Source: Sulfuritalea sp.
Lineage (GTDB): Bacteria; Pseudomonadota; Gammaproteobacteria; Burkholderiales; Rhodocyclaceae
NCBI GenBank assembly: GCA_016708585.1
Contig: JADJFK010000038.1
Coordinates: 1-23,030 of the forward strand
Direction of reading: 5' to 3'
DNA: 23,030 bases
How positions within the stretch are numbered: the stretch's first letter is position 1; each line of letters begins with the position of its first letter. Positions 1-9,236 of the stretch are shown in pieces. Under the pieces are notes generated by a model, which did no database searches, was not told where the DNA came from, and saw only the letters and a list, made by a program, of their open reading frames with translations. Made by a program: the position numbers and the translations under genes.

Positions 1-1206
1 CGGATAGTCGCTCGCCACGTAATCGCCGGCCAGCCACAGCCCGGGGATTTCGGTGTGCGTTGGCGGACGCTCCAGGTCCGGGACGCAGGCGAAGGTGGCG
101 CGTTTTTCGGTGATGGTCTGCACCGCCAGCGGCGCCGGCAGGCCGGGCACGATGCGGGCGATCTCTTCGTGGATGCGCTGTTCCAGTTCGGCCACGGGCA
201 GGTCCAGGTGGCGGCCGCGGGCGCTGATCACGGCGGCGATCAGGCCGTGCTGCCCGCACAGCGCGCCGCGGTCGAACAGCCATTGCGCGAGGCCGGCGTC
301 GACGCCCAGCATGGGCTGCGGCAGGCGCACCGTGTCCGGGTAGCGCACGTAGCTGGTGACGATGGGTTCCCAGGCTAAATGTCCCACCCGGGGCGCGAGT
401 TCCGGCACCAGCGCGGCGAGGTGGTAGGGCGCGACGGCGAGCACGACGTGGGTGTAGGGGCCGGTCTCGTCGATGTGCCAGCCATCGGTCTCGCGGCGCA
501 GCGAAGCGACGCGATGGCCGGGGCGCACCGTGCCGCCGTGCTCGGCGACGAACTTCGCCGCGGGGTCGGGAAACAGCGCCGAGAGATTGACTTGCGGCAG
601 CAGCAGGTCGCTGGCTTCGCGCGCGCCGCCCAGGCTGTCGCGCAGCACGTTGGCCAGCACCTGCGCCGAGGCGCGGTCGGCCGAGGTATTCAGGGCGGCG
701 ATGCACAGCGGCTCCCACAAAAGTCGGCGCTGGCGGGACGGCGTCTGGTTGGCGTCCAGCCATTTCGTCACGGTGGTGTCGGGTTCGATGCGGAAACGGC
801 CGGCTTGCAGGCTGCGCATGAGGCGGATCGCCGCCCATTTTTCGCCCCAGTCGAGGCCTCGGGCGAAGAGCAGGGCGCAGGCGGTGTGCAGTGGCGCCGG
901 CAAGCGCGGCGCGCGCATCAGGAACTCGCCGGGGAATTCGAAGCGTAGCGGCGTGCGCTTGAGCAAGGCATCCGGATCGGCGCCGACGGCGCGCATCAGG
1001 CGCAGGGTTTCGGCATAGGCGCCGATCAGGATGTGCTGGCCGTTATCGACCTCGAAGCCGTCGATCCGCGCGGCGCGGGCGCGGCCGCCGAACGTGCGCG
1101 AGGCTTCGAAGACGTCGACCCGATGGTCCGCGGCGGCCAGTTCGACGGCAGCGGCCAGGCCGGCGTATCCGGCGCCGATGACGGCAACAGTCAAGCCAGC
1201 CGTCAT
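1..1206 (-). CDS. hpnE: HpnE domain of the fused frame, squalene-associated FAD-dependent desaturase (possible internal start, partial)
   Basis: This is the HpnE half of the fused frame, listed separately because an ATG at 1206 gives a family-like start (MTAGLTVAVIGAGYAG) and could begin an independent hpnE product. The domain is an amine-oxidase/phytoene-desaturase-type flavoprotein. The dinucleotide-binding GAGYAG is at residues 11-16 of this version, followed by VDVFEAS, the acidic end of the second strand, then GGRARAARIDGFEVDNGQH. The last visible stretch, PGLWLAGDYVASD, is the C-terminal FAD-contacting motif, so only the tail is missing. I see no convincing Shine-Dalgarno sequence before the ATG. 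That favours translation as part of the fusion, or by coupling, over free initiation. Role from family knowledge: NAD(P)H/FAD-dependent dehydroxylation of hydroxysqualene to squalene. Confidence 0.6.
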   Translation of the reverse strand, partial: MTAGLTVAVIGAGYAGLAAAVELAAADHRVDVFEASRTFGGRARAARIDGFEVDNGQHILIGAYAETLRLMRAVGADPDALLKRTPLRFEFPGEFLMRAPRLPAPLHTACALLFARGLDWGEKWAAIRLMRSLQAGRFRIEPDTTVTKWLDANQTPSRQRRLLWEPLCIAALNTSADRASAQVLANVLRDSLGGAREASDLLLPQVNLSALFPDPAAKFVAEHGGTVRPGHRVASLRRETDGWHIDETGPYTHVVLAVAPYHLAALVPELAPRVGHLAWEPIVTSYVRYPDTVRLPQPMLGVDAGLAQWLFDRGALCGQHGLIAAVISARGRHLDLPVAELEQRIHEEIARIVPGLPAPLAVQTITEKRATFACVPDLERPPTHTEIPGLWLAGDYVASDYP

Positions 1207-2028
1207 CCAGGTCTTGCCGGCCAGCCAGAGCTTGCGCAGCGGCGGCAGGGAGATGCGCTGGTGCAGTACGCGGTAATCGTCGCGCACGATCTCGTCCAGC
1301 GTGGCGCGGTAGATGGCGGACATGATCAGGCCGGCGCGCTGCGCCTTGCGGTCGGCCGCGGGCAACTGGGAGAAGGCCTGGCGGTAGCTGGCCTCGGCGC
1401 GTTCCACCTGGAAGGCCATCAGCTTGCGGAAATTGTCGCCGTAGCGTGCGTCGACCAGGTCGGCTTCGGCCACGCCGAAGCGCGCCAGTTCGTCCTGCGG
1501 CAGGTAGATGCGGCCGCGGCGGGCGTCTTCGCCGACGTCGCGGATGATGTTGGTGAGCTGGAAGGCCAGCCCCAGGTCGTGGGCGTACTTCAGCGTCTGG
1601 CGGTCGGTGTAGCCGAAGATTTCGGCGGCGAGCAGGCCGACCACGCTGGCGACGCGGTAGCAGTAAAGGTGCAGGGCCTTGAAGTCCGCATAGCGCGTGT
1701 GGTCGAGGTCCATTTCCATGCCGTCGATGATTTCCAGCAATTGCTCCTGCGGCAGGTGGAAATCCTGCAGCGTTGCGGCCAGCGCCTGCGTCACCGGATG
1801 GCCGGCGCGCCCGGTGTACAGGGCGGCGAGTTCGCCGCGCCACCAGTCGAGCTTGGTGCGCGCGAGTCCGGCGTCGGGGCATTCATCGACCACGTCGTCG
1901 ACCTCGCGGCAGAAGGCATAGAGCGCAGTGATCGCCCGCCGCCGGCGCGGTTCGAGGAAGAGGAAGCTGTAGTAGAAGCTGGAGCCGCTGGCGGCGGCGC
2001 GCTGCTGGCAGTACTCGTCGGGGGTCAC
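1..2028 (-). CDS. hpnD-hpnE: HpnD-HpnE fusion: presqualene diphosphate synthase fused to hydroxysqualene dehydroxylase (3' end outside window)
   Basis: I translated this frame codon by codon from a GTG at 2028 to the window edge and found 676 codons with no stop. Residues 1-274 are a complete HpnD: start MTPDEYCQQR, first Asp-rich motif DDVVD (44-48), second motif NIIRDVGED (160-168), and the usual family C-terminus RKLWLAGKTW. From residue 275 the same frame continues into HpnE, with an FAD-binding GAGYAG at 285-290. The visible part ends at LWLAGDYVASDYP, probably a few tens of residues short of the end. HpnD condenses two farnesyl diphosphates to presqualene diphosphate; HpnE reduces hydroxysqualene to squalene; HpnC does the step between. 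These are normally separate proteins. The gene starts 7 bp after the hpnC stop and has no clear Shine-Dalgarno sequence; GTG was chosen because it matches the family N-terminus. The join could be a real fusion or the result of a one-base error. Confidence 0.85.
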   Translation of the reverse strand, partial: MTPDEYCQQRAAASGSSFYYSFLFLEPRRRRAITALYAFCREVDDVVDECPDAGLARTKLDWWRGELAALYTGRAGHPVTQALAATLQDFHLPQEQLLEIIDGMEMDLDHTRYADFKALHLYCYRVASVVGLLAAEIFGYTDRQTLKYAHDLGLAFQLTNIIRDVGEDARRGRIYLPQDELARFGVAEADLVDARYGDNFRKLMAFQVERAEASYRQAFSQLPAADRKAQRAGLIMSAIYRATLDEIVRDDYRVLHQRISLPPLRKLWLAGKTWMTAGLTVAVIGAGYAGLAAAVELAAADHRVDVFEASRTFGGRARAARIDGFEVDNGQHILIGAYAETLRLMRAVGADPDALLKRTPLRFEFPGEFLMRAPRLPAPLHTACALLFARGLDWGEKWAAIRLMRSLQAGRFRIEPDTTVTKWLDANQTPSRQRRLLWEPLCIAALNTSADRASAQVLANVLRDSLGGAREASDLLLPQVNLSALFPDPAAKFVAEHGGTVRPGHRVASLRRETDGWHIDETGPYTHVVLAVAPYHLAALVPELAPRVGHLAWEPIVTSYVRYPDTVRLPQPMLGVDAGLAQWLFDRGALCGQHGLIAAVISARGRHLDLPVAELEQRIHEEIARIVPGLPAPLAVQTITEKRATFACVPDLERPPTHTEIPGLWLAGDYVASDYP

Positions 2029-2035
2029 GGCGAAG

Positions 2036-2872
2036 TCAACGGTTGGTGTCCGCGGGGCGGACCAGGGAACGCCACAGGATCAGCGGCCAGTCGAAGGCGT
2101 CGAGTTTCGGCCGCCGCTTGAAGACATCGTAATCGACGGCTTCGATTTTATCCAGGATGCGCAGGCCGCCGGCGACGATGGCGCGGATTTCCAGGCCGAT
2201 GCGGCCCGGCAGGTCCCAGCCCAGCGGGGCGCCGGAAAGCATCAGGGTGCGCGCGCGCTGGACCTGGAAGCGCAGCAGGGATCGAAAGTCGGCGCTGGCG
2301 ACACGGCTACGAACCGTCGCATCATCGACGCCGAAGCGCGCCATGTCGTCCTGCGGCAGGTAGATCCGGCCGCGATCGCCCTTGGCGGCGTCGATGCCGA
2401 CGTCCTGCCAGTGGTTGATCAGTTGCAGCGCCGAGCAGATCGCGTCGGAACGCGCGAGGTTCCGTGCCGTGGCGGCGCCGAACAGGTGCAGCAGCAGGCG
2501 GCCGACCGGGTCGGCGGAACGGCGGCAATAGTCCATCAGTTCGGCGAAGTCGCGGTAGCGATCCTTCCCCACGTCCTGCATGAAGGCGTCGAGCAGGTCG
2601 CGGAACAACTGCAGCGGCAGTTCGTAGTGCGCGATCACCGGCCGCAGGCGGAGGAATACCGGGTGGCGGCTCGGCCGATCGTGTTCGATGGCGTCGAGTT
2701 CCGCCTGGTATTCCGCCAGCAGCGCGCGCCGCTCTTCGGGCGGCAGGTTGCCTTCGTCGGCAAAATCGTCGGCGTTGCGGGCGAACCAGTAGATCGCCGC
2801 CACCGGTTCGCGCAGGGCGGGCGGCAGCAGGATCGAGGCAACCGGGAAGTTTTCGTAGTGGTCGACGGCCAT
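2036..2872 (-). CDS. hpnC: Hydroxysqualene synthase HpnC
   Basis: This 278-residue isoprenoid synthase converts presqualene diphosphate to hydroxysqualene, the middle step of the three-enzyme HpnCDE route to squalene and hopanoids. The start at 2872 gives the typical N-terminus MAVDHYENFPVASILLP; the frame stays open further upstream, but that sequence is not family-like. The Mg-diphosphate-binding motifs are DDFAD at residues 35-39 and NHWQDVGID at 153-161, followed by GRIYLPQDD. The family resemblance to HpnD is clear, but the second motif has NHWQD where HpnD has NIIRD, which separates the two. It is the first gene of a minus-strand operon, and the fused hpnD-hpnE begins 7 bp after its stop. 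A TATACT element lies about 10 bp before the ATG, without a good -35 box, so its promoter is uncertain. Confidence 0.93.
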   Translation of the reverse strand: MAVDHYENFPVASILLPPALREPVAAIYWFARNADDFADEGNLPPEERRALLAEYQAELDAIEHDRPSRHPVFLRLRPVIAHYELPLQLFRDLLDAFMQDVGKDRYRDFAELMDYCRRSADPVGRLLLHLFGAATARNLARSDAICSALQLINHWQDVGIDAAKGDRGRIYLPQDDMARFGVDDATVRSRVASADFRSLLRFQVQRARTLMLSGAPLGWDLPGRIGLEIRAIVAGGLRILDKIEAVDYDVFKRRPKLDAFDWPLILWRSLVRPADTNR

Positions 2873-3045
2873 GTGCGCGGGAGTATAGCCACAGAGCCCG
2901 GTTGCCACTTCGCCGCTCCGTCCGTCACGGCGGCGGGGCCGTCGCCGACGGGGCGCGCATGCCGGAAAGAAATGTCGAAAGCAGGTAAAATTCGCGATCC
3001 ATGTCGTGGCGGGCGGCAGTGCATCTTCGGCCGGTTGCGACCTGC

Positions 3046-3130
3046 GCCCAGGTGGCGGAATTGGTAGACGCACCAGATTTAGGTTCTGGCGCCGCGAGGC
3101 GTGGGGGTTCGAGTCCCTTCCTGGGCACCA
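3046..3130 (+). tRNA. tRNA-Leu (anticodon UAG)
   Basis: An 85-base type II tRNA with encoded CCA. The acceptor stem GCCCAGG pairs with CCTGGGC. The anticodon stem CCAGA/TCTGG encloses the loop TTTAGGT, giving anticodon TAG (UAG), which reads CUN leucine codons. A T-loop GGTTCGAGTCC is present, and a variable arm of leucine-tRNA length lies between the anticodon and T arms. It sits between the divergent hpnC operon and tig. A TAAAAT at 2986-2991 could be its -10 element, but I found no good -35. Confidence 0.97.
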
Positions 3131-3151
3131 GCGTTCGGGCGCGCACTCCGG

Positions 3152-3198
3152 GGGTTTTGGCGAAAACCCGGCCGCGGTTCGGTTTTGGTTGGTTTTTT
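3152..3198 (+). terminator. Possible terminator or attenuator between tRNA-Leu and tig
   Basis: The 7-bp stem GGGTTTT/AAAACCC (3152-3158 with 3163-3169) has a 4-base GGCG loop. A T-rich stretch with six T in a row (3193-3198) follows about 23 bases later. The distance to the T run is too long for a textbook terminator, so it may only partly separate the tRNA from tig. Confidence 0.35.
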
Positions 3199-3226
3199 CA
3201 ATGATTTTTCAACGACGGATACAGAA

Positions 3227-4549
3227 ATGACGGATACGGCAACGACGGACGCGGCAAGCGAAATCAGCAATCCGCTGGAACGGCGCATCGAAATGACGGT
3301 GGTTCTGGCCGAGATCGAAAAGGATGTCGAGCAGCGCCTGAAGCAGATGTCGCGCAGCGTGAAGATGCCGGGCTTCCGCCCCGGCAAGGTGCCAATGAAA
3401 ATGGTCGCGCAGCAGTACGGCTCCCAGGCGCGCTCGGATGCGATCGGCGCGGCGGTGGAAAAGGCCTATGGCGAAAAGGTGCGCGAACAGCAACTGCGCG
3501 TCGCCGGTTATCCGCGCATCGAGCCGAAGGCCGATGCCGGCGCCGGGCAACTGGGCTTTACCGCGGTGTTCGAGGTCTACCCCGACATCGTTCCGGCAGA
3601 CATTTCCGGCCAGGCGATAGAAAAACCGACCCTGACGGTGACCGATGCCGAGGTTGACAAGACCATCGAAGTCTTGCGCAAGCAGCGCACCACTTACGAG
3701 GAGACCGATCGCGCCTCGGCCAAGGATGATCGCCTGGTGATCGACTTTGTCGGCCGCAAGGACGGCGAGGAGTTTCCCGGCGGCAAGGCCAGCGACTACT
3801 CGGTGATGGTCGGCGGCGGCATGATGCTGCCGGATTTCGAAGCCCAGATGATCGGCGTCAAGGCCGGCGAGACCCGGAGCTTCGATGTGGCTTTCCCTGC
3901 CGATTACCAGTCGCCCGACCTGGCGGGCAAGACGGTGCAGTTCGAGATGACGGTGAAGAAGGTAGAAGCCGCCCGCCTGCCGGAGATCGATGCCGAATTC
4001 GCGAAGCAACTCGGCGTCGCCGACGGCGATGTCGCCAAGATGCGCGCCGAGGTGCGCTCCAACCTGGAGCGTGAGGTGAAGAAGCGCCTGCTGGCCAGGG
4101 TCAAGGAACAGGTCATGGATGCTCTGCTCAAGGCCAATCCGGTCGACGTGCCCAAGGCGCTGGTCGGGATGGAAGCGGAGCAGATGGCCGAGGCGGCGCG
4201 TCGTGACATGGAGAAGCGCGGCATGGGCATGAAGAACATACCGGTGGAAGCCTCGTGGTTCACCGAGCAGGCGACGCGGCGGGTGAAGCTGGGCCTGCTG
4301 CTGGCCGAACTGGTCAAGGCCCGCGACCTGCATGTCAAGCCGGAACAGGTGCGCGCCATCGTTGACGAATTTGCGGAAACCTTCGAGGACCCCAAGGAAG
4401 TGGTCCGCTGGTACTATTCCCAGCCAGAACGCCTGGCCGAGGCGGAGGCCCTTGCCCTGGAGAACAACGTGGTGGACTGGGCGCTGGCCAACGCCAATGT
4501 CAGCGAAGCCCCCATCGCCTTCGATGCGCTGATGGGAAATGCAGCATGA
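3227..4549 (+). CDS. tig: Trigger factor, ribosome-associated chaperone and peptidyl-prolyl isomerase
   Basis: This is a 440-residue cytoplasmic chaperone that binds the ribosome at the nascent-chain exit; E. coli Tig is 432 residues. The N-terminal ribosome-binding signature GFRPGKVP is at residues 49-56. The FKBP-like isomerase domain is around 165-250, including VIDFVGRKDGEEFPGG, then MLPDFEAQMIGVKAGE, then FEMTVKKVEA. The remaining C-terminal part is the helical substrate-cradling domain. The start at 3227 gives MTDTATTDAASEISNPLERR. The Shine-Dalgarno region is weak (GGAT about 10 bases upstream), and the open frame extends back into the tRNA, which cannot be coding. The stop overlaps a possible clpP start as ATGA (4546-4549). 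It is the first gene of the tig-clpP-clpX cluster, an arrangement widely conserved in proteobacteria. Confidence 0.96.
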   Translation: MTDTATTDAASEISNPLERRIEMTVVLAEIEKDVEQRLKQMSRSVKMPGFRPGKVPMKMVAQQYGSQARSDAIGAAVEKAYGEKVREQQLRVAGYPRIEPKADAGAGQLGFTAVFEVYPDIVPADISGQAIEKPTLTVTDAEVDKTIEVLRKQRTTYEETDRASAKDDRLVIDFVGRKDGEEFPGGKASDYSVMVGGGMMLPDFEAQMIGVKAGETRSFDVAFPADYQSPDLAGKTVQFEMTVKKVEAARLPEIDAEFAKQLGVADGDVAKMRAEVRSNLEREVKKRLLARVKEQVMDALLKANPVDVPKALVGMEAEQMAEAARRDMEKRGMGMKNIPVEASWFTEQATRRVKLGLLLAELVKARDLHVKPEQVRAIVDEFAETFEDPKEVVRWYYSQPERLAEAEALALENNVVDWALANANVSEAPIAFDALMGNAA

Positions 4550-4556
4550 TCTTTCC

Positions 4557-4560
4557 GGAG
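4557..4560 (+). promoter_or_regulatory. Shine-Dalgarno GGAG deciding the clpP start
   Basis: GGAG lies 6 bases before the ATG at 4567. It is a better ribosome-binding site than anything before the overlapping ATG at 4546, and it favours the 222-residue ClpP precursor. Confidence 0.55.
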
Positions 4561-4566
4561 AAGCCC

Positions 4567-5235
4567 ATGTACGGTTCGCGACAAAATGGCGGCGCCTGGG
4601 ACGCACCGGTACCCGACACGCAGGGATTGGGGCTGGTGCCGATGGTCATCGAGACCAGCGGGCGCGGCGAACGCGCCTACGACATCTATTCCCGCCTGCT
4701 GCGCGAACGGGTGGTGTTCCTGGTCGGGCCGGTGAATGACGCGACGGCCAACCTGGTGGTGGCCCAGCTGCTGTTCCTCGAATCGGAGAATCCGGACAAG
4801 GACATCTTCTTCTACATCAACTCGCCCGGCGGCTCGGTCACGGCCGGCATGGCGATCTACGACACCATGCAGTTCATCAAGCCCGACGTATCCACGCTGT
4901 GCATCGGCCAGGCGGCGAGCATGGGCGCCTTCCTGCTGGCGGCGGGCGAGAAGGGCAAGCGCTTCTGCCTGCCGAACTCGCGCGTGATGATCCACCAGCC
5001 GATGGGCGGTTTCCAGGGCCAGGCCTCCGACATCGAGATCCATGCCAAGGAAATCCTCTACCTCAAGCAGAAGCTGAACGAAATGCTGGCCCGGCATACC
5101 GGCCAGCCGATCGAGCGCATCGAACGCGATACCGATCGCGACAACTTCCTGTCGGCCGATGCCGCGGTGGAGTATGGCCTGGTGGACAAGGTGCTCAACA
5201 GTCGCGAGGAAGCAGCGGACGCCGCCAAGGCTTGA
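4567..5235 (+). CDS. clpP: ATP-dependent Clp protease proteolytic subunit ClpP
   Basis: This is the serine protease subunit that forms the 14-mer degradation chamber and works with ClpX or ClpA. With the start at 4567 the protein has 222 residues. The catalytic triad is Ser118 (GQAASMGAF), His143 (MIHQPMGG) and Asp192 (RDTDRDNF). The spacing equals that of E. coli S111/H136/D185, shifted by 7. The mature N-terminus is expected near GLVPMVIET (about residue 22), leaving a propeptide longer than the 14 residues of E. coli. The start at 4567 has GGAG 6 bases upstream. The alternative ATG at 4546 overlaps the tig stop by 4 bases and adds seven residues, which would allow translational coupling. 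clpX follows after 24 bp, so tig, clpP and clpX look co-transcribed. Confidence 0.95.
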   Translation: MYGSRQNGGAWDAPVPDTQGLGLVPMVIETSGRGERAYDIYSRLLRERVVFLVGPVNDATANLVVAQLLFLESENPDKDIFFYINSPGGSVTAGMAIYDTMQFIKPDVSTLCIGQAASMGAFLLAAGEKGKRFCLPNSRVMIHQPMGGFQGQASDIEIHAKEILYLKQKLNEMLARHTGQPIERIERDTDRDNFLSADAAVEYGLVDKVLNSREEAADAAKA

Positions 5236-5259
5236 GCGTTCGCGCGGAAGGAGAAAAAG

Positions 5260-6528
5260 ATGGCCGAAAAGAAATCGGGTAGCAGCGAAAAGCTGTTGTA
5301 CTGCTCCTTCTGCGGCAAGAGCCAGCACGAGGTCAAGAAGCTCATCGCCGGCCCCTCGGTCTTCATCTGCGACGAGTGCATCGAGCTGTGCAACGACATC
5401 ATCCGCGACGAGATCGCCGCCGAGCCGGCCGGTACCGCCAAGCGCGAGCTGCCGGCGCCGAAGGAAATCCGCGACATGCTCGACCAGTACGTGATCGGGC
5501 AGGATTCGGCGAAGAAGATCCTGGCCGTGGCGGTCTACAACCACTACAAGCGCATCCGGCACCAGGAAAAGGGCAGCGACGGGGTCGAACTGGCGAAGAG
5601 CAACATCCTGCTGATCGGACCCACCGGATCGGGCAAGACCCTGCTGGCACAGACCCTGGCGCGCATGCTCAACGTGCCCTTCGTCATGGCCGATGCGACG
5701 ACCCTGACCGAAGCCGGCTATGTCGGCGAGGATGTCGAGAACATCATCCAGAAGCTGCTGCAGAAATGCGACCACGAAGTCGACAAGGCGCAGCAGGGAA
5801 TCGTCTACATCGACGAGATCGACAAGATCTCGCGCAAGTCCGACAACCCCTCGATCACCCGCGACGTTTCCGGCGAGGGCGTGCAGCAGGCGCTGCTGAA
5901 GCTGATCGAGGGCACGGTGGCGAGCATTCCGCCGCAGGGCGGGCGCAAGCACCCGAACCAGGATTTCATCCAGATCGACACGACCAACATCCTGTTCATC
6001 TGCGGCGGCGCCTTCGACGGCCTCGACAAGGTGATCCGCAACCGCTCGGAGAAGGGTGGCATCGGCTTCGGCGCCGAAGTGAAGAGCCGCGACGCCGGGG
6101 GAGTCGACGAGATGCTGAAACAGGTCGAACCCGAGGACCTGATCAAGTTCGGCCTGATCCCGGAACTGATCGGCCGCCTGCCGGTCATCGCCACCTTCAA
6201 GGAACTCGACGAGGCGGCGCTGATCGAAATACTGATCGAGCCGAAGAACGCCCTGATCAAGCAGTATCACAAGTTGTTCGCCATGGAAGGGGTGGAACTC
6301 GAGGTGCGCCCGTCGGCCCTGCAGGCCATCGCGAAAAAGGCGCTCAAGCGCAAGACCGGCGCGCGCGGTTTGCGTTCGATCCTGGAGAACGTACTGCTAG
6401 ATACGATGTACGAGATTCCCACCCTGGAGAATGTAAGCAAGGTCGTGATCGACGAGAGCACCATCGAAAGCGGCGCCCAGCCGCTGATGATCTACGCCGA
6501 TCAGCCCAAGGTCTCGGGCTCGAACTGA
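5260..6528 (+). CDS. clpX: ATP-dependent Clp protease ATP-binding subunit ClpX
   Basis: This AAA+ unfoldase feeds substrates such as ssrA-tagged proteins into ClpP. It has 422 residues (E. coli 424) and every diagnostic element. An N-terminal C4 zinc finger has Cys15, 18, 37 and 40. Walker A GPTGSGKT is at 120-127, the pore loop GYVG at 153-156 and Walker B IVYIDE at 181-186. The substrate-binding RKH loop (GGRKHPNQ) and the IGF loop (GGIGFGAEV) that docks into ClpP are both present. A strong GGAAGGAG Shine-Dalgarno sequence precedes the ATG. The gene follows clpP by 24 bp and shares its transcript. Downstream is a 93-bp gap holding a short hairpin and the probable lon heat-shock promoter. 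I see nothing unusual in the protein. Confidence 0.98.
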   Translation: MAEKKSGSSEKLLYCSFCGKSQHEVKKLIAGPSVFICDECIELCNDIIRDEIAAEPAGTAKRELPAPKEIRDMLDQYVIGQDSAKKILAVAVYNHYKRIRHQEKGSDGVELAKSNILLIGPTGSGKTLLAQTLARMLNVPFVMADATTLTEAGYVGEDVENIIQKLLQKCDHEVDKAQQGIVYIDEIDKISRKSDNPSITRDVSGEGVQQALLKLIEGTVASIPPQGGRKHPNQDFIQIDTTNILFICGGAFDGLDKVIRNRSEKGGIGFGAEVKSRDAGGVDEMLKQVEPEDLIKFGLIPELIGRLPVIATFKELDEAALIEILIEPKNALIKQYHKLFAMEGVELEVRPSALQAIAKKALKRKTGARGLRSILENVLLDTMYEIPTLENVSKVVIDESTIESGAQPLMIYADQPKVSGSN

Positions 6529-6549
6529 GTTCCTGCATCCGCTTCAGCC

Positions 6550-6564
6550 GGCGGCGATGCCGCC
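6550..6564 (+). terminator. Short hairpin after clpX
   Basis: The 5-bp stem GGCGG/CCGCC has loop CGATG and lies 22 bp after the clpX stop. There is no T run, and its last base is shared with the -35 element of the lon promoter. It may only weaken read-through. Confidence 0.25.
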
Positions 6565-6591
6565 TTGAATACCCGTCCGCCGCCCCAATCT
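6564..6591 (+). promoter_or_regulatory. Probable sigma-32 (heat-shock) promoter of lon
   Basis: CTTGAAT at 6564-6570 matches the RpoH -35 consensus CTTGAAA at six of seven positions. After 12 bases, CCCCAATCT at 6583-6591 resembles the -10 consensus CCCCATNT with one extra A. The expected transcript start is near 6600, giving a leader of about 22 bases with an AAGGA Shine-Dalgarno sequence (6613-6617) before the lon ATG. lon is a classical RpoH-regulon gene. Confidence 0.7.
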
Positions 6592-6621
6592 CTGTGGCGT
6601 GACCCATAACCGAAGGACACC

Positions 6622-9048
<2,427 letters not shown>

Positions 9049-9107
9049 GCCCTCCCGAACTGATAGAATTGCGGCCGGCTGTCCGTTGCGGGCAGCGGCT
9101 GTTCAGC

Positions 9108-9183
9108 GGGTGCTTAGCTCAGTTGGTAGAGCGTCGCCCTTACAAGGCGAATGTCGGCGGTTCGACCCCGTCAGCACCCACCA
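9108..9183 (+). tRNA. tRNA-Val (anticodon UAC)
   Basis: A 76-base tRNA with encoded CCA. The acceptor stem GGGTGCT pairs with AGCACCC. The D arm contains AGCTCAGTTGGTAGAGC. The anticodon stem TCGCC/GGCGA encloses loop CTTACAA with anticodon TAC. The T arm has GGTTCGACCCC. It lies between lon and ppiD. A TAGAAT about 40 bases upstream, in the 59-bp gap after lon, may be its -10 element. Confidence 0.97.
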
Positions 9184-9187
9184 CCGA

Positions 9188-9215
9188 ACAAAGGCGAACA
9201 TGCGTTCGCCTTTGT
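9188..9215 (+). terminator. Hairpin terminator after tRNA-Val
   Basis: A perfect 12-bp inverted repeat, ACAAAGGCGAAC/GTTCGCCTTTGT, with a 4-base loop starts 4 bases after the tRNA CCA. The right arm ends in a short T-rich stretch but no long U tract follows. It ends 21 bp before ppiD, so it could also act as an attenuator for read-through into that gene. Confidence 0.6.
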
Positions 9216-9236
9216 CGCATCTAGGGTTTTCATCGC

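Noticed and set aside
1033..2121. A 362-codon plus-strand frame opposite hpnD/hpnE
   Set aside because: It lies opposite conserved HpnD and HpnE motifs and shows no recognisable domain.
3211..3255. Near-repeats of ACGACGGA around the tig start
   Set aside because: The units are short and irregular and encode the Thr/Asp-rich N-terminus; no regular repeat structure is present.
4414..6270. A 618-codon open frame on the minus strand opposite clpP and clpX
   Set aside because: It is antisense to strongly conserved Clp genes, its protein is low-complexity and resembles no family, and such frames are common opposite GC-rich genes.
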